35,163 nucleotides of DNA from Terana coerulea (Eukaryota; Basidiomycota; Agaricomycetes; Polyporales; Phanerochaetaceae), in contig JAKOGH010000410.1 of NCBI GenBank assembly GCA_024811115.1, positions 1 to 35,163 on the forward strand, given 5' to 3'. Position numbers and translations under genes: made by a program. The notes under the pieces are model-generated. The model made no database searches and was not told where the DNA came from. It saw only the letters and a list, made by a program, of their open reading frames with translations. Every line of letters begins with the position of its first letter. Positions within the stretch are counted from its first letter, which is position 1. Shown one piece after another: positions 22,033 through 32,760 of this stretch.

Positions 22033-22989
22033 GGGAGACGTTCACGTTGGGCGTTCACGCCCTCCCAGCGGAAACTCGAAGGGGCGAGCTGAGAAGAAGC
22101 CTGGCCTGCCGTGCAAGAAATCGGTGAAACCGAGCACGGCTTAGGCTTCGAACTAGCCACCTTGCATGTAACATAACAATGTAATACTTTGCAAGGCGGC
22201 TGGGAGCACTGAACCGAGAGCGCGCAGACGAGAATTGAAACCCTGCAGATTTCTCAAAGAGGAAGGTGTGCGTAGCGCCCACACGCACTCCCGGCCGTAA
22301 TATGCCTGAGCTGTTTATTGAGCAATGAATTTTATTTATATTCTACCATGCTTAGGAAGCTGTTTGTGATAATTAGGTATACTCCTCAGAGCTTCGATGA
22401 AGTTGGTCGTGCCAAAATCAGTGCGAAAGCATGCAAACTCGTCAAACGTGACCCTTTTGCGGCTTGTCTGGCAGCTTGATGGTTTGTATAACCTTAAAGT
22501 GGCAGAGGCCGTAGCAATTGAGAATTTTAACAATCTCTGAAGGAATGTGATTGTTTTTCATATGCAAAGGACCCTGGTAAGGGAAGCTGTACTACTGTTG
22601 AGGGTGTAATTTCCTTTGCAAACACTAGTAGTACATACTGGCCAGCTCGCTCCTAAATCTGCTGACTACCTTCTGCTGTGCTGCAGCCTCTCTCAACTTT
22701 GTCTCTGCCTTTTTACACCCAGTTTGTTCCTCCATAGCATTCCGTTGCTGTTGCAATAACTCACAGAGTGACGTCCTCGGGTTCTGGTGCACACGTGGCC
22801 ACCTGCCTCTTTGGGAAATCTGCGGGGTTTGAATTCTCGTGTGCGCGCACTCGACCGAGTTCTGCCAGTCCCGCTGGTCGCTATTAAGAATAGCGTACCT
22901 CAAAGTACGTTCTTAAGAGCTACCTGCGGGCTGGTAACGAAGTCTAAGCACAGCTATGCCACAGGGCGTCTGGTGAGTTTCGCCTAGGC
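22033..22989. other. Intergenic region with a short hairpin; no supported gene
   Basis: A roughly 50-bp imperfect hairpin spans about 22157-22205 (AGCCACCTTGCA pairing with TGCAAGGCGGCT). A minus-strand open stretch at 22625-22780 reads SLCELLQQQRNAMEEQTG and AETKLREAAAQQ, which looks like a coiled coil, but it has no start or partner exon. Nothing else is recognised. Confidence 0.3.
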
Positions 22990-22990
22990 G

Positions 22991-23705
22991 GGTGTAGGTA
23001 GCTCGCACGTGACGCGACCCTGGGACCTCTCGCGCGTCGAGCGTCGTGAGCTCGCCCTCTTTCTTTCCTCCTCCCTTCCTCTGTACATCTCCTTTTTCCC
23101 GTTTGCACTCTCAGATAGTCTTTCTCTACCACCGCGACAACTCAAGACATCCCGAGAACGTCGTTTCGGCACCACACGACATCGGAACACAAGCAGACAT
23201 CGGCACCCGGGATACCACCAGAAATATTCGGTGCAACGGCGCGTCAACATCTGGCGACGGCGGATTAGAGCATGCCACATGGATGGGGAGTGTTTTCTCT
23301 GGGCTGAAGGTGTATCAGAGTGCGTGGTATGTACGCAATGCAAGGTTGCTGCACATGCTCTCGAGGACGGGTTTCCTGAGACTCCCTCATAGCTCACACT
23401 CTCACATTCCCCTACAACCTCTTAAACACCATTCACATGACAGATCTTGAAGCCCTTGATCCCGTACTTGCACCATGTCAAGCCTCAGATATAACCAGAA
23501 GCTGAACTCTTATATACACTAGTACACCATTTCTGTGGCATATATGCGCTCCAAAAAATCATTTATATTTGTGACAACCTGTTGGGCTAGTGCACAGAGA
23601 GATGTAACAACCTTGGTCTTTGAGAATGTAGGGTACATGCGCCTCAAGACAAACGAGCAAAGCGAGAGAGCGAGCCAGTTGCGTCACGTGCGAGCTATCT
23701 ACACC
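22991..23705. mobile_element. Inverted-repeat element B, termini related to element A
   Basis: A 715-bp unit starts GGTGTAGGTAGCTCGCACGT (22991) and ends with the reverse complement ACGTGCGAGCTATCTACACC (at 23705). CTGGTGAGTTTCG and its complement lie just outside both ends, so the inverted repeat runs further out (about 40-60 bp). The left interior is pyrimidine-rich, as in element A, but the remaining interior is not obviously alike. The right outer flank continues to about 23870 with the same GGGAACGAGACTA block found in both arms of A. No coding gene is supported inside. Confidence 0.6.
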
Positions 23706-24322
23706 CGCGCTTCCGAAACTCACCAGACCCTCAACAGTATTTCCGTGCTCGGCGTCCGCCGATTCTCGCACGGCGTCCCGCAGGGACAAACGCTGCAGCC
23801 TCTGCTGCACTAGAGGGTCTTGGGAACGAGACTATCGCTCACTGCCTCCTGCCCAATGCCTCCGATATTTGCCACGGTAGGCTATATGGAAAGGTTTCAA
23901 CAATGCACTACCGTTTGGTTGGTAGCTTTTAGGTTCTAGGGCCTCGGACCCTGGATGCACATGGACTGGGAGGCAAGAAGCATGCTTTGCTCCATTGGAA
24001 ATCTTAAGTTTGTATCTGACGCATGCCGCGTTGGGTGTCTGCTCGCCGACATAGCGATACTTGAGCGATATGGTGAGTACATCACTGTCAGTGTCAGCGA
24101 ACGGATGGCAAACTTCGAAGATGCTCCATTAGATGCTTCATGACACCGCCCTTGGAATTCCAGCATCCTTTCAATACGTACAGTATGTACCATGTCCTGT
24201 CCTGCGCCCCGTCTGACCTTCATCACTTATTGGGTTCTCCGCAGCTGCTCCTCACCTCATCGCACAACTGGCCGCTCTTTCAGGACTCTCTGTCTCATAC
24301 ACCCTGCCCTCAACCTCGAACC
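23706..24322. other. Intergenic region upstream of the transporter pseudogene
   Basis: The first 165 bp is the outer flank of element B. The remainder is the 5' flank of the MFS pseudogene. I see no other feature. Confidence 0.3.
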
Positions 24323-26232
24323 ATGAATATCCCCCCTGAAGCTCACAGTAGTCCTGGCACGACCACCATTGATGAAAAGCAAAGCCTACCATGCAGGGCG
24401 CAGCCTGGGGAGGAGTCAAAGGCCGACATCTCGGCAGCACCGCCGACATTCCCTAAAGGAGGTCTAAGAGCATGGCTCACTGTCACTGGAGGGTGAGTTT
24501 CCTCTTCTTCGGGGCAGAGATGCATACGTTGACGGTCTCCAAAGGTCCATGGTAGTAATGTGCACCTTGGGCATTGTACAGTCGTCTGGTGTATTTTAAG
24601 ACTACTATATGGTGTGTAGCCCGTAGTGCAGATGCCATCTACGTGCACTCAGATAGTCACCCAGCGCATCTCGCTGCCCGAGCACAGTCCGTCTCAAATA
24701 AGCTGGATCGGCTCATTTCAGCTCTTTTACTTTTCGCTATTGCACTTCCTTCCAGTCAGCCTATATGACGAAGGATTCTTCCGACATCTAATGGCCTGGG
24801 GGTCGCTCCTCTATCTGTTCTTATATGTCGCGAGTGGCGCTTCTTCGAGGACATAGCTAATGCTACAGTATTTGTTAACAGCATCTTCATGCTCTCCCTA
24901 ACCAAGCCACACCACTACTACCAGACGTTCCTGTCTCAAGGCTTGGGCACCGGGTTGGGCATGGGTGTCATCTTCCTGCCTTCACTTTCTATTGTTTCCC
25001 ATTATTTCTGCAACCGACAGTCTCTTGCTATGGGATTTATCATCGCAGGTAATTACCTCGAATTCACTTGTAGTTTATACTGATTCCTTCTAATCAAGGC
25101 GCCTCACTCGGCGGCGTCATATGGCCCATCATGCTCAACCACCTTTTCAATGACTCAGCCGGGTTCACGTGGGGAGTTCGGTAAATGCTGATCTTCACCT
25201 TGACAGTGAAATGCTTACTGAGACTTGTTGTGCTAGAGCATCCGGGTTCATTGCCCTTCTCCTGCTGTCGCTTGCATCAATATTCATGAAAACAAGGCTC
25301 CCTAGTTGGCAGCAAAGACCTAACCCTCCACTAATACTGATCAAGCCCATTCTGTTTGATGTTCCATACATGATATGCGTAGCAGGGTGTGTCAAACTAC
25401 CTTCTTTGTGATGTGAGTATACATGAGCTGAATTGGGCATTTGCAGCACTTTCTTTGTTTTCTGGGGCCTGTTCTTTCCATGTGTGTACTGCTTCACCGC
25501 GCTCTTCTGTGAGACTCATCGCTATTCTGTAGTCTTTTACTTACAGCTCTTTGCTATTTCGCATGGTGTTCCACGTAGCTTCGCTCTCTACACGTACGTA
25601 AGACAGTGATTACTCATACCGTGCGAGCAACTGACCGGCGACAGTTCATTTGGTTCGACAGATTCCGATTCTTAATGCCGCTTCGCTTTTTGGCCATATG
25701 CTACCCAACTTCGCCGGCAGATTACTACGGACAGTTTAACATCATTATCCCCATGACCACCATGGCTGGCCTTCTCATGTTTGCCATGTTCAGCGCGACA
25801 AGCGTAGAGGGCATGACTGCCTTCGCAATCTTGTACGGGTTCTTCTCGGGATGCTGTGCGTTTGGTCACTGTATACCCTCGTAGTGTTTACCCACCCCTT
25901 CCGTAGTCCTTTCAATGACGGGCGCCAATTCTCACTGTGTTCGCCAAGAGTATTGATGAAGTAGGGTATGTAATTGTACTCGATTTAGATTGTATAGGCA
26001 GGCTGACTACCCTGCTTGTGATGCTCAGCATTCGCATCGGTGTTGCTTGCTTTATCTTTAGCTTTGTGTTTCTCACTGGTAACCCAATCTCTGGAGCACT
26101 CCTACACGCTCCGAATTATTTCTGGGATCGTGCTATCGTATTCAACGCTATGCGTCTCCATGTCTTTCAGGTGGTTTATCATCACCAACAGCCTCGTTAG
26201 CTCATGGTTCTCTTCGGATGCGTTTTGCTAGC
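24323..26232 (+). pseudogene. MFS monocarboxylate-transporter-like pseudogene
   Basis: The ATG at 24323 begins a polar N-terminus followed by FPKGGLRAWLTVTGG, the usual entry to TM1 in fungal monocarboxylate-type MFS proteins. Recognisable segments follow: MVVMCTLGIVQSSGVF, SQISWIGSFQLF, YDEGFFRHLMAWGSLLYLF, QGLGTGLGMGVIFLPSLSIV, NRQSLAMGFIIAG, GVIWPIMLNHLFND, AILYGFFSGCC and VACFIFSFVFLTGNPISGAL. The family moves small carboxylates or related solutes across the plasma membrane with 12 helices. Many GT-AG introns are visible (for example 24493-24544, and donors GTAATT, GTAAAT and GTGTGT later). A TAA at 24597-24599 falls where GVFQDYY is expected, and frameshifts lie near 24735-24770 and 25710. 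No full-length product is possible. Confidence 0.82.
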
Positions 26233-27068
26233 CATATCGCGAGCAATAGTCACGAAGGCCAAAGGTTCGGCTTATGTGTAGATTACACCTTTTCCGCTAT
26301 TGTGAGGTACAATCAGTTTATCGTTTTGCTGGCAAGGCAACCCGCCCCAACCTTCACTTGAAACCACATCGTCTCACACAAGCACCTATCCGATGTGACC
26401 CTATGTGACCCTGTTGTTCGTTGATTTTTTCGCCACATCCCTCGCCCTTGGGACTGCTCTGTTCCTTCTATATCTTCATCTTCTTGTTAGTTTTGACACC
26501 TCTGAACGCTCTGCTGTCATAATATATATGTTGAACGTTTACATGCCGAACATTATAGTATTTGGATTCCACTATTGAAGAGTAGTAACAGGACTGTCTC
26601 TGTGCACCTCATCCACCGAAATCATTTCCTTGTCACAGTGGGACAACATTGCGCAGACTGACATCTTGTTAGAATAGATCTCAAGGGGCGGATCAAAGTC
26701 GCCAAGTGGTAAATAACAACCTGTGGGACTTACCAGCGGTGAATGGACAAAAAAATAGCCCAGTGAGGCCACGAGTAGGCATTAGCCTTGCTGTGTTCAC
26801 CTTGTGAAAGCGTGTCTAATGATGCTGACTAGTTCACCAAGAGGCGGGTGCATCGGCATCAGTGGAATAATTGGTCAGTGCACTTCAGGCCCAGTCAAAG
26901 TGCAACTTTTCGAGTACAACGAGAGTGAATGCTGTACAACGAGTGGAGCCGGTGGATGTGGTGACAGACTGTTGGCTGTGGGTGTAGATCTGCACTAAGG
27001 AGCTCACGGCAGCAAACAAGACGCAGTGGTATATACCGCGATCAAATTCATGGAGCTGCGTAGACACC
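26233..27068. other. Intergenic stretch, nothing recognised
   Basis: No coding sequence or RNA gene is supported. A short plus-strand open frame ending at 26998 is Cys/Gly-rich but lacks a signal peptide and any family resemblance. Confidence 0.3.
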
Positions 27069-27385
27069 TGTCATGAACTTCTGGGCGTCTCTAGGGTATT
27101 CTTTTCATTTCCATTGTCTTCTGCCCCTATCTATTGTTCTCTCATCAATACTCGTGGTTTCCGTATGTTTCTCTATTGTTCTGGACCGCTCTAGTACATA
27201 CACGAGAATACTGGGTGGTACTGTACAGTTTAGGACTACACATGTATAAGTAGCTACCGTCTGCAACAGAGAAAGCCAGTCTCGAGCTGGTCTGTTCCCT
27301 AGCTAGTTACTCGGAGACTGCACCACTATTTCTGTCCCAGTTGAGAGCGTCGCACCTGGTACAGTTGTACTAGTTGTTCTTGACA
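27069..27385 (+). mobile_element. Solo LTR, second copy of the 9284-9598 family
   Basis: It is 317 bp, starting TGTCATGAACTTCTGG and ending TTGACA, with 5-bp direct repeats ACACC at 27064-27068 and 27386-27390. It is nearly identical to the minus-strand copy at 9284-9598, including TATAAGTAGC. No matching LTR lies on either side and no internal region adjoins it, so it is a solo LTR. The high similarity of the two copies implies fairly recent activity of an element that is not otherwise present in this window. Confidence 0.92.
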
Positions 27386-27840
27386 ACACCCAGATAGACC
27401 TGGTTAGATATGGCTGTACGTACTGTAGCTAGCTGCGCATTTGCGCTCATTTATAGATCACAGCAGGAATATACAACACAGTAAAACGGTATGCATTTGT
27501 ATCCAACAGGTATGTACACATGAACCTATTCTAGATCTAAAAATAGCTATTTAACCACCTCCAACCACCTCCATCCACTGCGACTGTCCAAGCTTTGGCG
27601 GTCTGTGCCTATCCTGCCTCCCCCCTTCAATGCGAGCCCATGTTCCCATAGTGGTGCCAGCCAAATTGCGCTGCCTGCGTCATCGCTGACGGCTGTCATT
27701 GTTTTCACCGCCGATGCCAACGCCCGCTCTAGTCTGGCCGCGGTCAGGTTCTGAACCATAGTTCGAACCTCGAACTGCAGGACTGAACTGATGGTTCAAT
27801 CCAGGTCAGGTTGTTGAGTCAGATAGACGCCGTAAGCGCT
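27386..27840. other. Flank between solo LTR and gag-like pseudogene
   Basis: No gene is supported. A cluster of GAACC/GGTTC motifs around 27750-27810 recalls the subterminal motifs of the 8271-8881 MITE, but no TIR or target duplication was found here. Confidence 0.3.
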
Positions 27841-28334
27841 CTACTCATATCTTCTCTATTGTTCTACCAGGTTCTACCATGAAAATCCCTATTGTCTACT
27901 GTCCTGGTATCTATTTGTGTCTGTTTGTAGTACAGCCACCCTGTATTGTATATAAGGCAGCCCTCTGCGCCATACTCTAATAAGACTCATACAACTCTCA
28001 ACCCACTAATGTGTGTATCAACCAACCTACAGATGAGTAACCATCCTAGCTTCCTCTAGGCCTCGGTAGGAGTGTACGCCGCTGTATGCGCTGCACTTCC
28101 ACAGGTTATGAGCCCCGATGACGCGGTTGATTGCGCTGTCACTGGCAGCAACAACCAGCTCATTGGTAAAATCGCCTGTACATTCGCTGCCATTGCATGC
28201 GACAGTTGCGCTTTCCAGCACACCGTCTGCACCGAGCAAGCTGAACAAGTCTGAGGGAGCTCTTCAGGGCCCCTCCCTGGCTAAAGCTATGTCAGTACGT
28301 TGTACTGACTATTCTGTCCCTATAGAACCAAACA
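27841..28334 (+). promoter_or_regulatory. Putative LTR/leader region of the gag-like element
   Basis: A TATA-box-like TATATAAGG lies at 27949-27957, followed by a sequence resembling a transcript start region and, nearer the gag start, a CTGAC branch-like site and a TATAG acceptor-like end 7 nt before the ATG at 28335. This suggests a promoter and possibly a 5' leader intron. Between them a short open frame (28072-28254) has six or more cysteines but no recognised family. LTR borders could not be set because no second copy of this sequence occurs in the window. Confidence 0.35.
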
Positions 28335-29890
28335 ATGTCTTCCTCACTCAAGAAGCTTGTCCTCGTCCTCGACGGAACCAACTGAGAGCACTGGAATGAC
28401 ACTTTGAAGTCGTTCTTGGGCACTCAGGGAATCTCGTCAGCTTTTGACGACCCAGCCGATGGTGCCGACCTCAGTTTGCACTATCCTGGCAGCCCCTGCT
28501 CGCCCCGCAGTTGCAGCTGTGAATACCACCGCAGCCATTCCTGCGCTCCCTGCCTCTGGCGAGTGCCCGCGAACAAGCAGGAGCACTCCAGAGTCGTCGA
28601 CAAGCTCGACGACTGGATCAACGACGACCTCCCGGGCCATGGGCTTCATCTGCCTTCGCTTGACTTACCAGATTGGACAGTCAGTGAAGAACGAGAAGAC
28701 AGCCAAGGACCTGTACGAGAATCTGCAGACGACCTACACCCAGAAAACTCTGCACGGCCTATGCTGACTTCAGAGGCCTCCTGGAGACTTGCATCCCTGA
28801 GGATCAGTCCCCAGCCCCTGCGATCGCCAAGATCCAGGCCCACGTCGACCGTCTAGATGCGGCTCATGCCACTTTGGACGACTACATGCACCTGATGCTC
28901 CTCATATCGAAGACACTAGGGTACGGTAAGCACATCGCCACTGTTACCACACTGAACCAGAAAATGGTCGACATGTTACTGAGCCCTGTCCCCCTGGGGC
29001 CCATAACCCCAAGCTCTATGGGTAGCAGCTTATTGCTGCTTGGGGAGCAGCGAAAGCTCGCTGGTAGACAGCACAAGCAGACCGAGTCTGCTAAATGCGT
29101 CATTGCTGTCAAGAACAAGGGAAAGGATCCCCAGTTCAAGCAGCAGCAGCGCCCGCAAGGGCAGCAGCAGCAGCAGGACAGTGCCGGCAACAGAAATGGC
29201 AAACAGACCCAGCGCGGTAAACACGTAGGCAAGGGCAAGGGCAAAGCCCAGGATGCTGACCATGGTCACTCCTACATCGCTGCCCCGGTCATCCCAGTGG
29301 TGAACGACTTCACCCCTGACGTGCCACTCCCCGAGTCCCAGGCCGAAGAAATTCAGTCTCGCATCAAGGGAGAGCGCGAGCTCCGTCTCGCCAACGGCAA
29401 CCAGTTCCCTCGCTTCTGCAAGGCACTAGCCCTTGCTGAGAAGCTCGGAGTTGTCGGGTCTCAGGAGCGCATCCAGACCCTCGAGGAGGTCATCGACGCC
29501 AACGAGCACAACGCTCATCACGCAGATGCCATGCGGGACATTGAGCACCGCAATCTGCGGAGCACCATTTGTGAGTTAGAATTCCAGCAGGAATTCACTC
29601 GATGATCTCCCCAGGCTAACTGAATTGTTAGCAATCCTCGACGAGGACAACGAGTCCCAGACTCTGCAAAAGCCCAGCTTTGCGAGGCCGCTAGAGCTCC
29701 GCAAGCTTGCCCGCAAGCAGTAGATCGCAGACAAAAACGCTGCCCTGAACAAGGGCTCGACCCTCGACCAGAAGCGTTAGCGGAAACGCCCCACTGGGAA
29801 CGACACCAGCTTGTCAAGCTGGCTACTGCCCAGGAGAGCGAGTTCGCCGCTACCGCCGGCCGAAGATGAGGCCGCGGAGAGGGCCCGTCT
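28335..29890 (+). pseudogene. Ty1/copia-type gag-like gene, frameshifted, no pol
   Basis: The ATG at 28335 gives KKLVLVLDGTN, then a TGA (28383-28385) and EHWNDTLKSFLGTQGI, the N-terminal signature of copia-type gag (L.GTNY..W...). Across several frameshifts (28450-28760) follow AMGFICLRLTYQIGQSVKNE, AKDLYENLQTTYTQKT and LLETCIPEDQSPAPAIAKIQ, a helical UBN2-like capsid region. From 28760 one frame runs through DDYMHLMLLISKTLGYGK into a Gln-rich and Lys/Gly-rich tract (GKHVGKGKGKAQD) where a CCHC zinc knuckle would normally sit; none is present. A plausible intron, 29571-29631 (GTGAGT, CTAAC branch, TTAG), extends the frame with ILDEDNESQTLQKPSF to a TAG at 29721-29723, beyond which coding-like sequence continues to about 29890. 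It may be a gag relic or a host-adopted gag-like gene that later decayed. Confidence 0.7.
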
Positions 29891-29914
29891 ATCACAAAAC
29901 TACAATACTCACCT

Positions 29915-30454
29915 GCTGGGATGACTTGAAAGAGGTGGGGAAAGCAGAGGGACTTGAGTAGAGCTAGTAGAGTGGATATGAATCAACAATGTTGTTGAAT
30001 GCAGGGTATTAGCCCTCAGACCAGCCTCTTTATATACATGTGTAGAGGGACCCCAGACACTATCTAAGACCTCCAATACCATGTGCTGACTAATACAGTC
30101 AAGTGATCCATGACTAAGGCTCTAGAGCATACCGCCGCTCTAACTCCCTTATCGGATCCTGACCTAGCTATCATGCTAACATCAACACTATCTAGATGTC
30201 CTAATCTAGCTACTGTACACTACCAGTACACGATGTCATACTGACCTCATAGTGAGGTCATAGTCTAGAATGAATCCAGAACTGAGTCCATGATCCTATG
30301 TCCGTATGAGGCATATCCTCTGATAACCATGCGTCCGTCGCATGGCCAACTGATCAGCATCTTGTAACGCTGTTGTGACGACTGGGTAACGTGTCCCGTG
30401 ACTTGATGTTACACTCTAAGCGCTGTAGACTAGCGCTGAGGGAAATTTATGACA
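29915..30454 (-). mobile_element. 3' LTR of a Ty3/gypsy chromovirus
   Basis: On the minus strand the LTR begins TGTCATAAATTTCCC at 30454, directly after a polypurine tract (GAGGAGGGGG, 30458-30467 on this strand). It carries a TATA-like TATATAAAGAGG near 30025 and ends near CCCAGCA at about 29915. The 5' edge is firm because of the polypurine tract; the outer edge abuts the gag-like pseudogene and is approximate. The matching 5' LTR would lie beyond the window. Confidence 0.75.
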
Positions 30455-30497
30455 TTACCCCCTCCTCAGGTTCGAGCTCCGTTGAGAATTTGCTGAT

Positions 30498-30815
30498 TTA
30501 TCGTAGTCTGATTACTTCAATATCCACGTTCGCAATCCGTTCGATGATAAGCTGGGCCACCTGATCGCCAATTTGAACTTCAAAGTCGATGTCGCTGGTG
30601 TTTACAAGGGTTACTTGTATCTCGTCTTTGCAATCGCGGTCAATCACCTTGGTGATTGCTTCAACTCTTTCGTTGGAAAGTCGGTTGCAAGACATAATTC
30701 GGCCACAAGTTCCACTTGGTAATTGAGCTTTAATGCCAATAGGCACTGTTGTTCTCGAGTTGGATTTAACTGTATGTTTCTGATAGGCATGCAGCATAAG
30801 TCCGGCTGCTTTTTC
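30498..30815 (-). pseudogene. dUTPase-like domain at the C-terminus of the gypsy polyprotein
   Basis: The reading is AGLMLHAYQKHTVKS, VPIGIKAQLPSGTCGRIMS, VIDRDCKDEIQVTLVN, then IGDQVAQLIIERI, which follows the order of trimeric dUTPase motifs 1-4 (AGYDL, G.I..RSGLA, G.ID.DYRGE, GDR.AQL). Several key positions differ: the motif 1 Asp is Met, the motif 2 PRSG core is lost, the motif 3 Tyr is Cys, and no Gly-rich motif 5 follows before the stop. Intact trimeric dUTPase hydrolyses dUTP to limit uracil in DNA; this copy has probably lost activity. It follows the chromodomain with a one-base frame change near 30800. dUTPase-bearing gypsy elements have been described in basidiomycetes, so it is a known but uncommon arrangement. 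Confidence 0.72.
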
Positions 30816-30899
30816 GAAGATTCGTGTAGGGGTTTGACCGCCAATGAGTTCGACTCAAGCGTAGAGTCCCGTTGTAGTAGTACAGGTGTGACGTCTTCT

Positions 30900-31434
30900 T
30901 CGAACTTGACCGTTTGTGCGGCTTGTTGGTTCAGCTTGAGGTAGTCTTGAACAGCTTGCTTAGCGTTCTTGACGTTGTTCTCATTTTCCCAAGTGACTTC
31001 ATCGTGTCCAAATCCTTTCCATTGGACTAGATATTGAGTTTTCTTACCGCGTTTGCGTGTTGCAAGATCTTCTCAACTTCCCATTCTTCCTGTCCTTTAA
31101 CCATAACTGGCTTAGATGCAAGTGGTTTCTGTCCTGTTATGGAAGGATCGTTGAAAGTGGCTAGCTTGCTGGTATGGAATACCGGATGCATAGTTCGGTA
31201 GCGTGGTGGCATTTTAACCTTGAAGGTGACAGCGGACAACTGTTCGATGATTTCGAACGGTCTCTTGTACCGTGGGTTTAATGCACGCTCCGTGGTCTGG
31301 TAATCCCGTAGGTTGATAAGTACTTTGTCTCCGACTTTGAACGGCACGTTCTGGACGCCCCCTGGTCGTAGTACCATTTCATTCGCTTCAGCAGCTAAGG
31401 TTGGCAGCAGCTTTCGCCTGCTCTTGGGCTTCAT
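30900..31434 (-). pseudogene. Integrase C-terminal GPY/F module and chromodomain
   Basis: The minus-strand reading gives FKVGDKVLINLRDY, NPRYKRPFEIIEQLSAVTFK and HPVFHTSKL, the GPY/F module of Ty3/gypsy integrases. It continues into EEWEVEKILQHANAVRK and, after one frameshift near 31045, KKTQYLVQWKGFGHDEVTWE and QAVQDYL. The latter is a chromodomain that keeps the usual Tyr and Trp positions of the aromatic cage. Such chromodomains steer chromovirus integration to marked chromatin. The chain then leads to the dUTPase-like domain. Confidence 0.88.
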
Positions 31435-32416
31435 GTCGCTGTTTCATGATGTCGTTGAGGTCTATGCTTTTGACCTGCTTGACTAGTGTAGGACCTGCTC
31501 GAAGATGTCGACCATATTCCAAGAAAAATTGTGTCTCCCTTGGTTCCTTCGTGTGCCCGGTTATTATACACGAACTCCGCTGTACTCAACAATGTAGACC
31601 AGTTATCAAGGTTGTAGTCCATATAGCACCGAAGATACTGTTCCAGAATTTGATTCACACGTTCGGTTTGTCCGTCTGTCTATGGATGATATGCCGTAGA
31701 CGTTGCCGAGTTGATACCAAGTAGCTTGCACCATTGCTGGAATAGTTCCGCTGCAAACTGAGTTCCTCAATCTGATATGATCTGAAGCGGCAGCCCGTGT
31801 AAGGGGTACACTGTCATACAATATGTGACAGGTTTTGTGCCGAAAACTCATTCGTGATTGCATGAAGTGCGCTTGCTTGATAAGTCGACATACGACAACA
31901 CAGATAGTGTTGTACCATGTGACTCTGGTAACTAAGTGATGAGGTCAATTGTAATGATTTCCATGGCCCATGAGGCACAGAGTTCGGCATTAATGGTCCA
32001 TAGGGCTGCTGTGGGCGATTTTTCATCCGCTCGACACATATCGCAACCTCGTAACATAGTTTTTGACAAATATTGACATGCCCGGCCACCAATAGTTTCT
32101 AGAGACTAGTTCGTATGTTTTCCACCCGCCCCGGATGTCCGGCCGATGGTAAGTCGTGATGGATTTGTACAATTCGTCGTCTTAAATGATCATCTGTTGA
32201 TGTAGGGATATAGATCTTCGCCACTGAACAGTAGTAATCCGTTTTCGTAGTTCCATTCCTTGAGGCTTTTTCCAAACTCTCAGGTCCCGACTTCAATAAT
32301 GACTTGTAGCCTTTCGTAACATCATCCGATAGCAATGCTTCCTTAACCTCAATGTTAATAGGCGCTTCGCCGGAAGCCTCGACAGCCCTGATGGCTAAAT
32401 ATTCCGGCTTGAGCAA
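31435..32416 (-). pseudogene. Gypsy integrase, zinc-binding and catalytic core
   Basis: From the N-terminal side: LRRRIVQIHHDLPSAGHPG (His pair), GCDMC (Cys pair), then MEIITIDLIT with the first catalytic Asp, a TAG stop and LPESHG. Later come NWSTLLSTAEFVYNNRAHEG and HHETAT. Multiple frameshifts break it, so no complete integrase can be made. The order agrees with a Ty3/gypsy (metavirid) pol. Confidence 0.82.
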
Positions 32417-32528
32417 AATTTGGTCTCGGGTTGTCGAGCTTTACCTTCTCCTCATGATCTGGCCTCCTGGACAGAGGGTCTTCGGCTTGCATTGTCTTTC
32501 CAGGCTTGCGATGTAGTAAATAGCTGAA

Positions 32529-32760
32529 TCACGCAGGTACAAAGCCCATCGCGCTTGTCTCCGTGGTCAACTTTTTGGGCCGTTTGAAGTAAGTCAGATT
32601 CTGATGATCTGACCATACTTCAACTTTTCCCGGATGTCCCTCCAAGTAGTGTCTGTATTCTTCCAATGCTCTTATGATTGCGAGCAACTCTTTGTCATAA
32701 ATCTCATAATTACGCTTCGCACGTTGAGTGACTTCAAGTAACGCTACGGGTGCCACATTT
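32529..32760 (-). pseudogene. Gypsy RNase H fragment
   Basis: The open stretch contains [40 protein letters not shown] and [10 protein letters not shown], the conserved RNase H part of Ty3/gypsy pol (YDKELLAI and SDHQNLTYF). The Glu of DKELL and Asp of SDH are catalytic-type residues of the family. Upstream residues are frame-broken. Confidence 0.85.

Noticed and set aside
26804..26998. Small Cys/Gly-rich open frame as a secreted effector-like peptide
   Set aside because: No signal peptide and no regular cysteine spacing; the start lies in ordinary intergenic sequence.
9284..27385. A single full-length LTR retrotransposon bounded by the two LTRs
   Set aside because: The LTRs are in opposite orientation, each has its own target duplication, and the sequence between contains host genes and no gag-pol.
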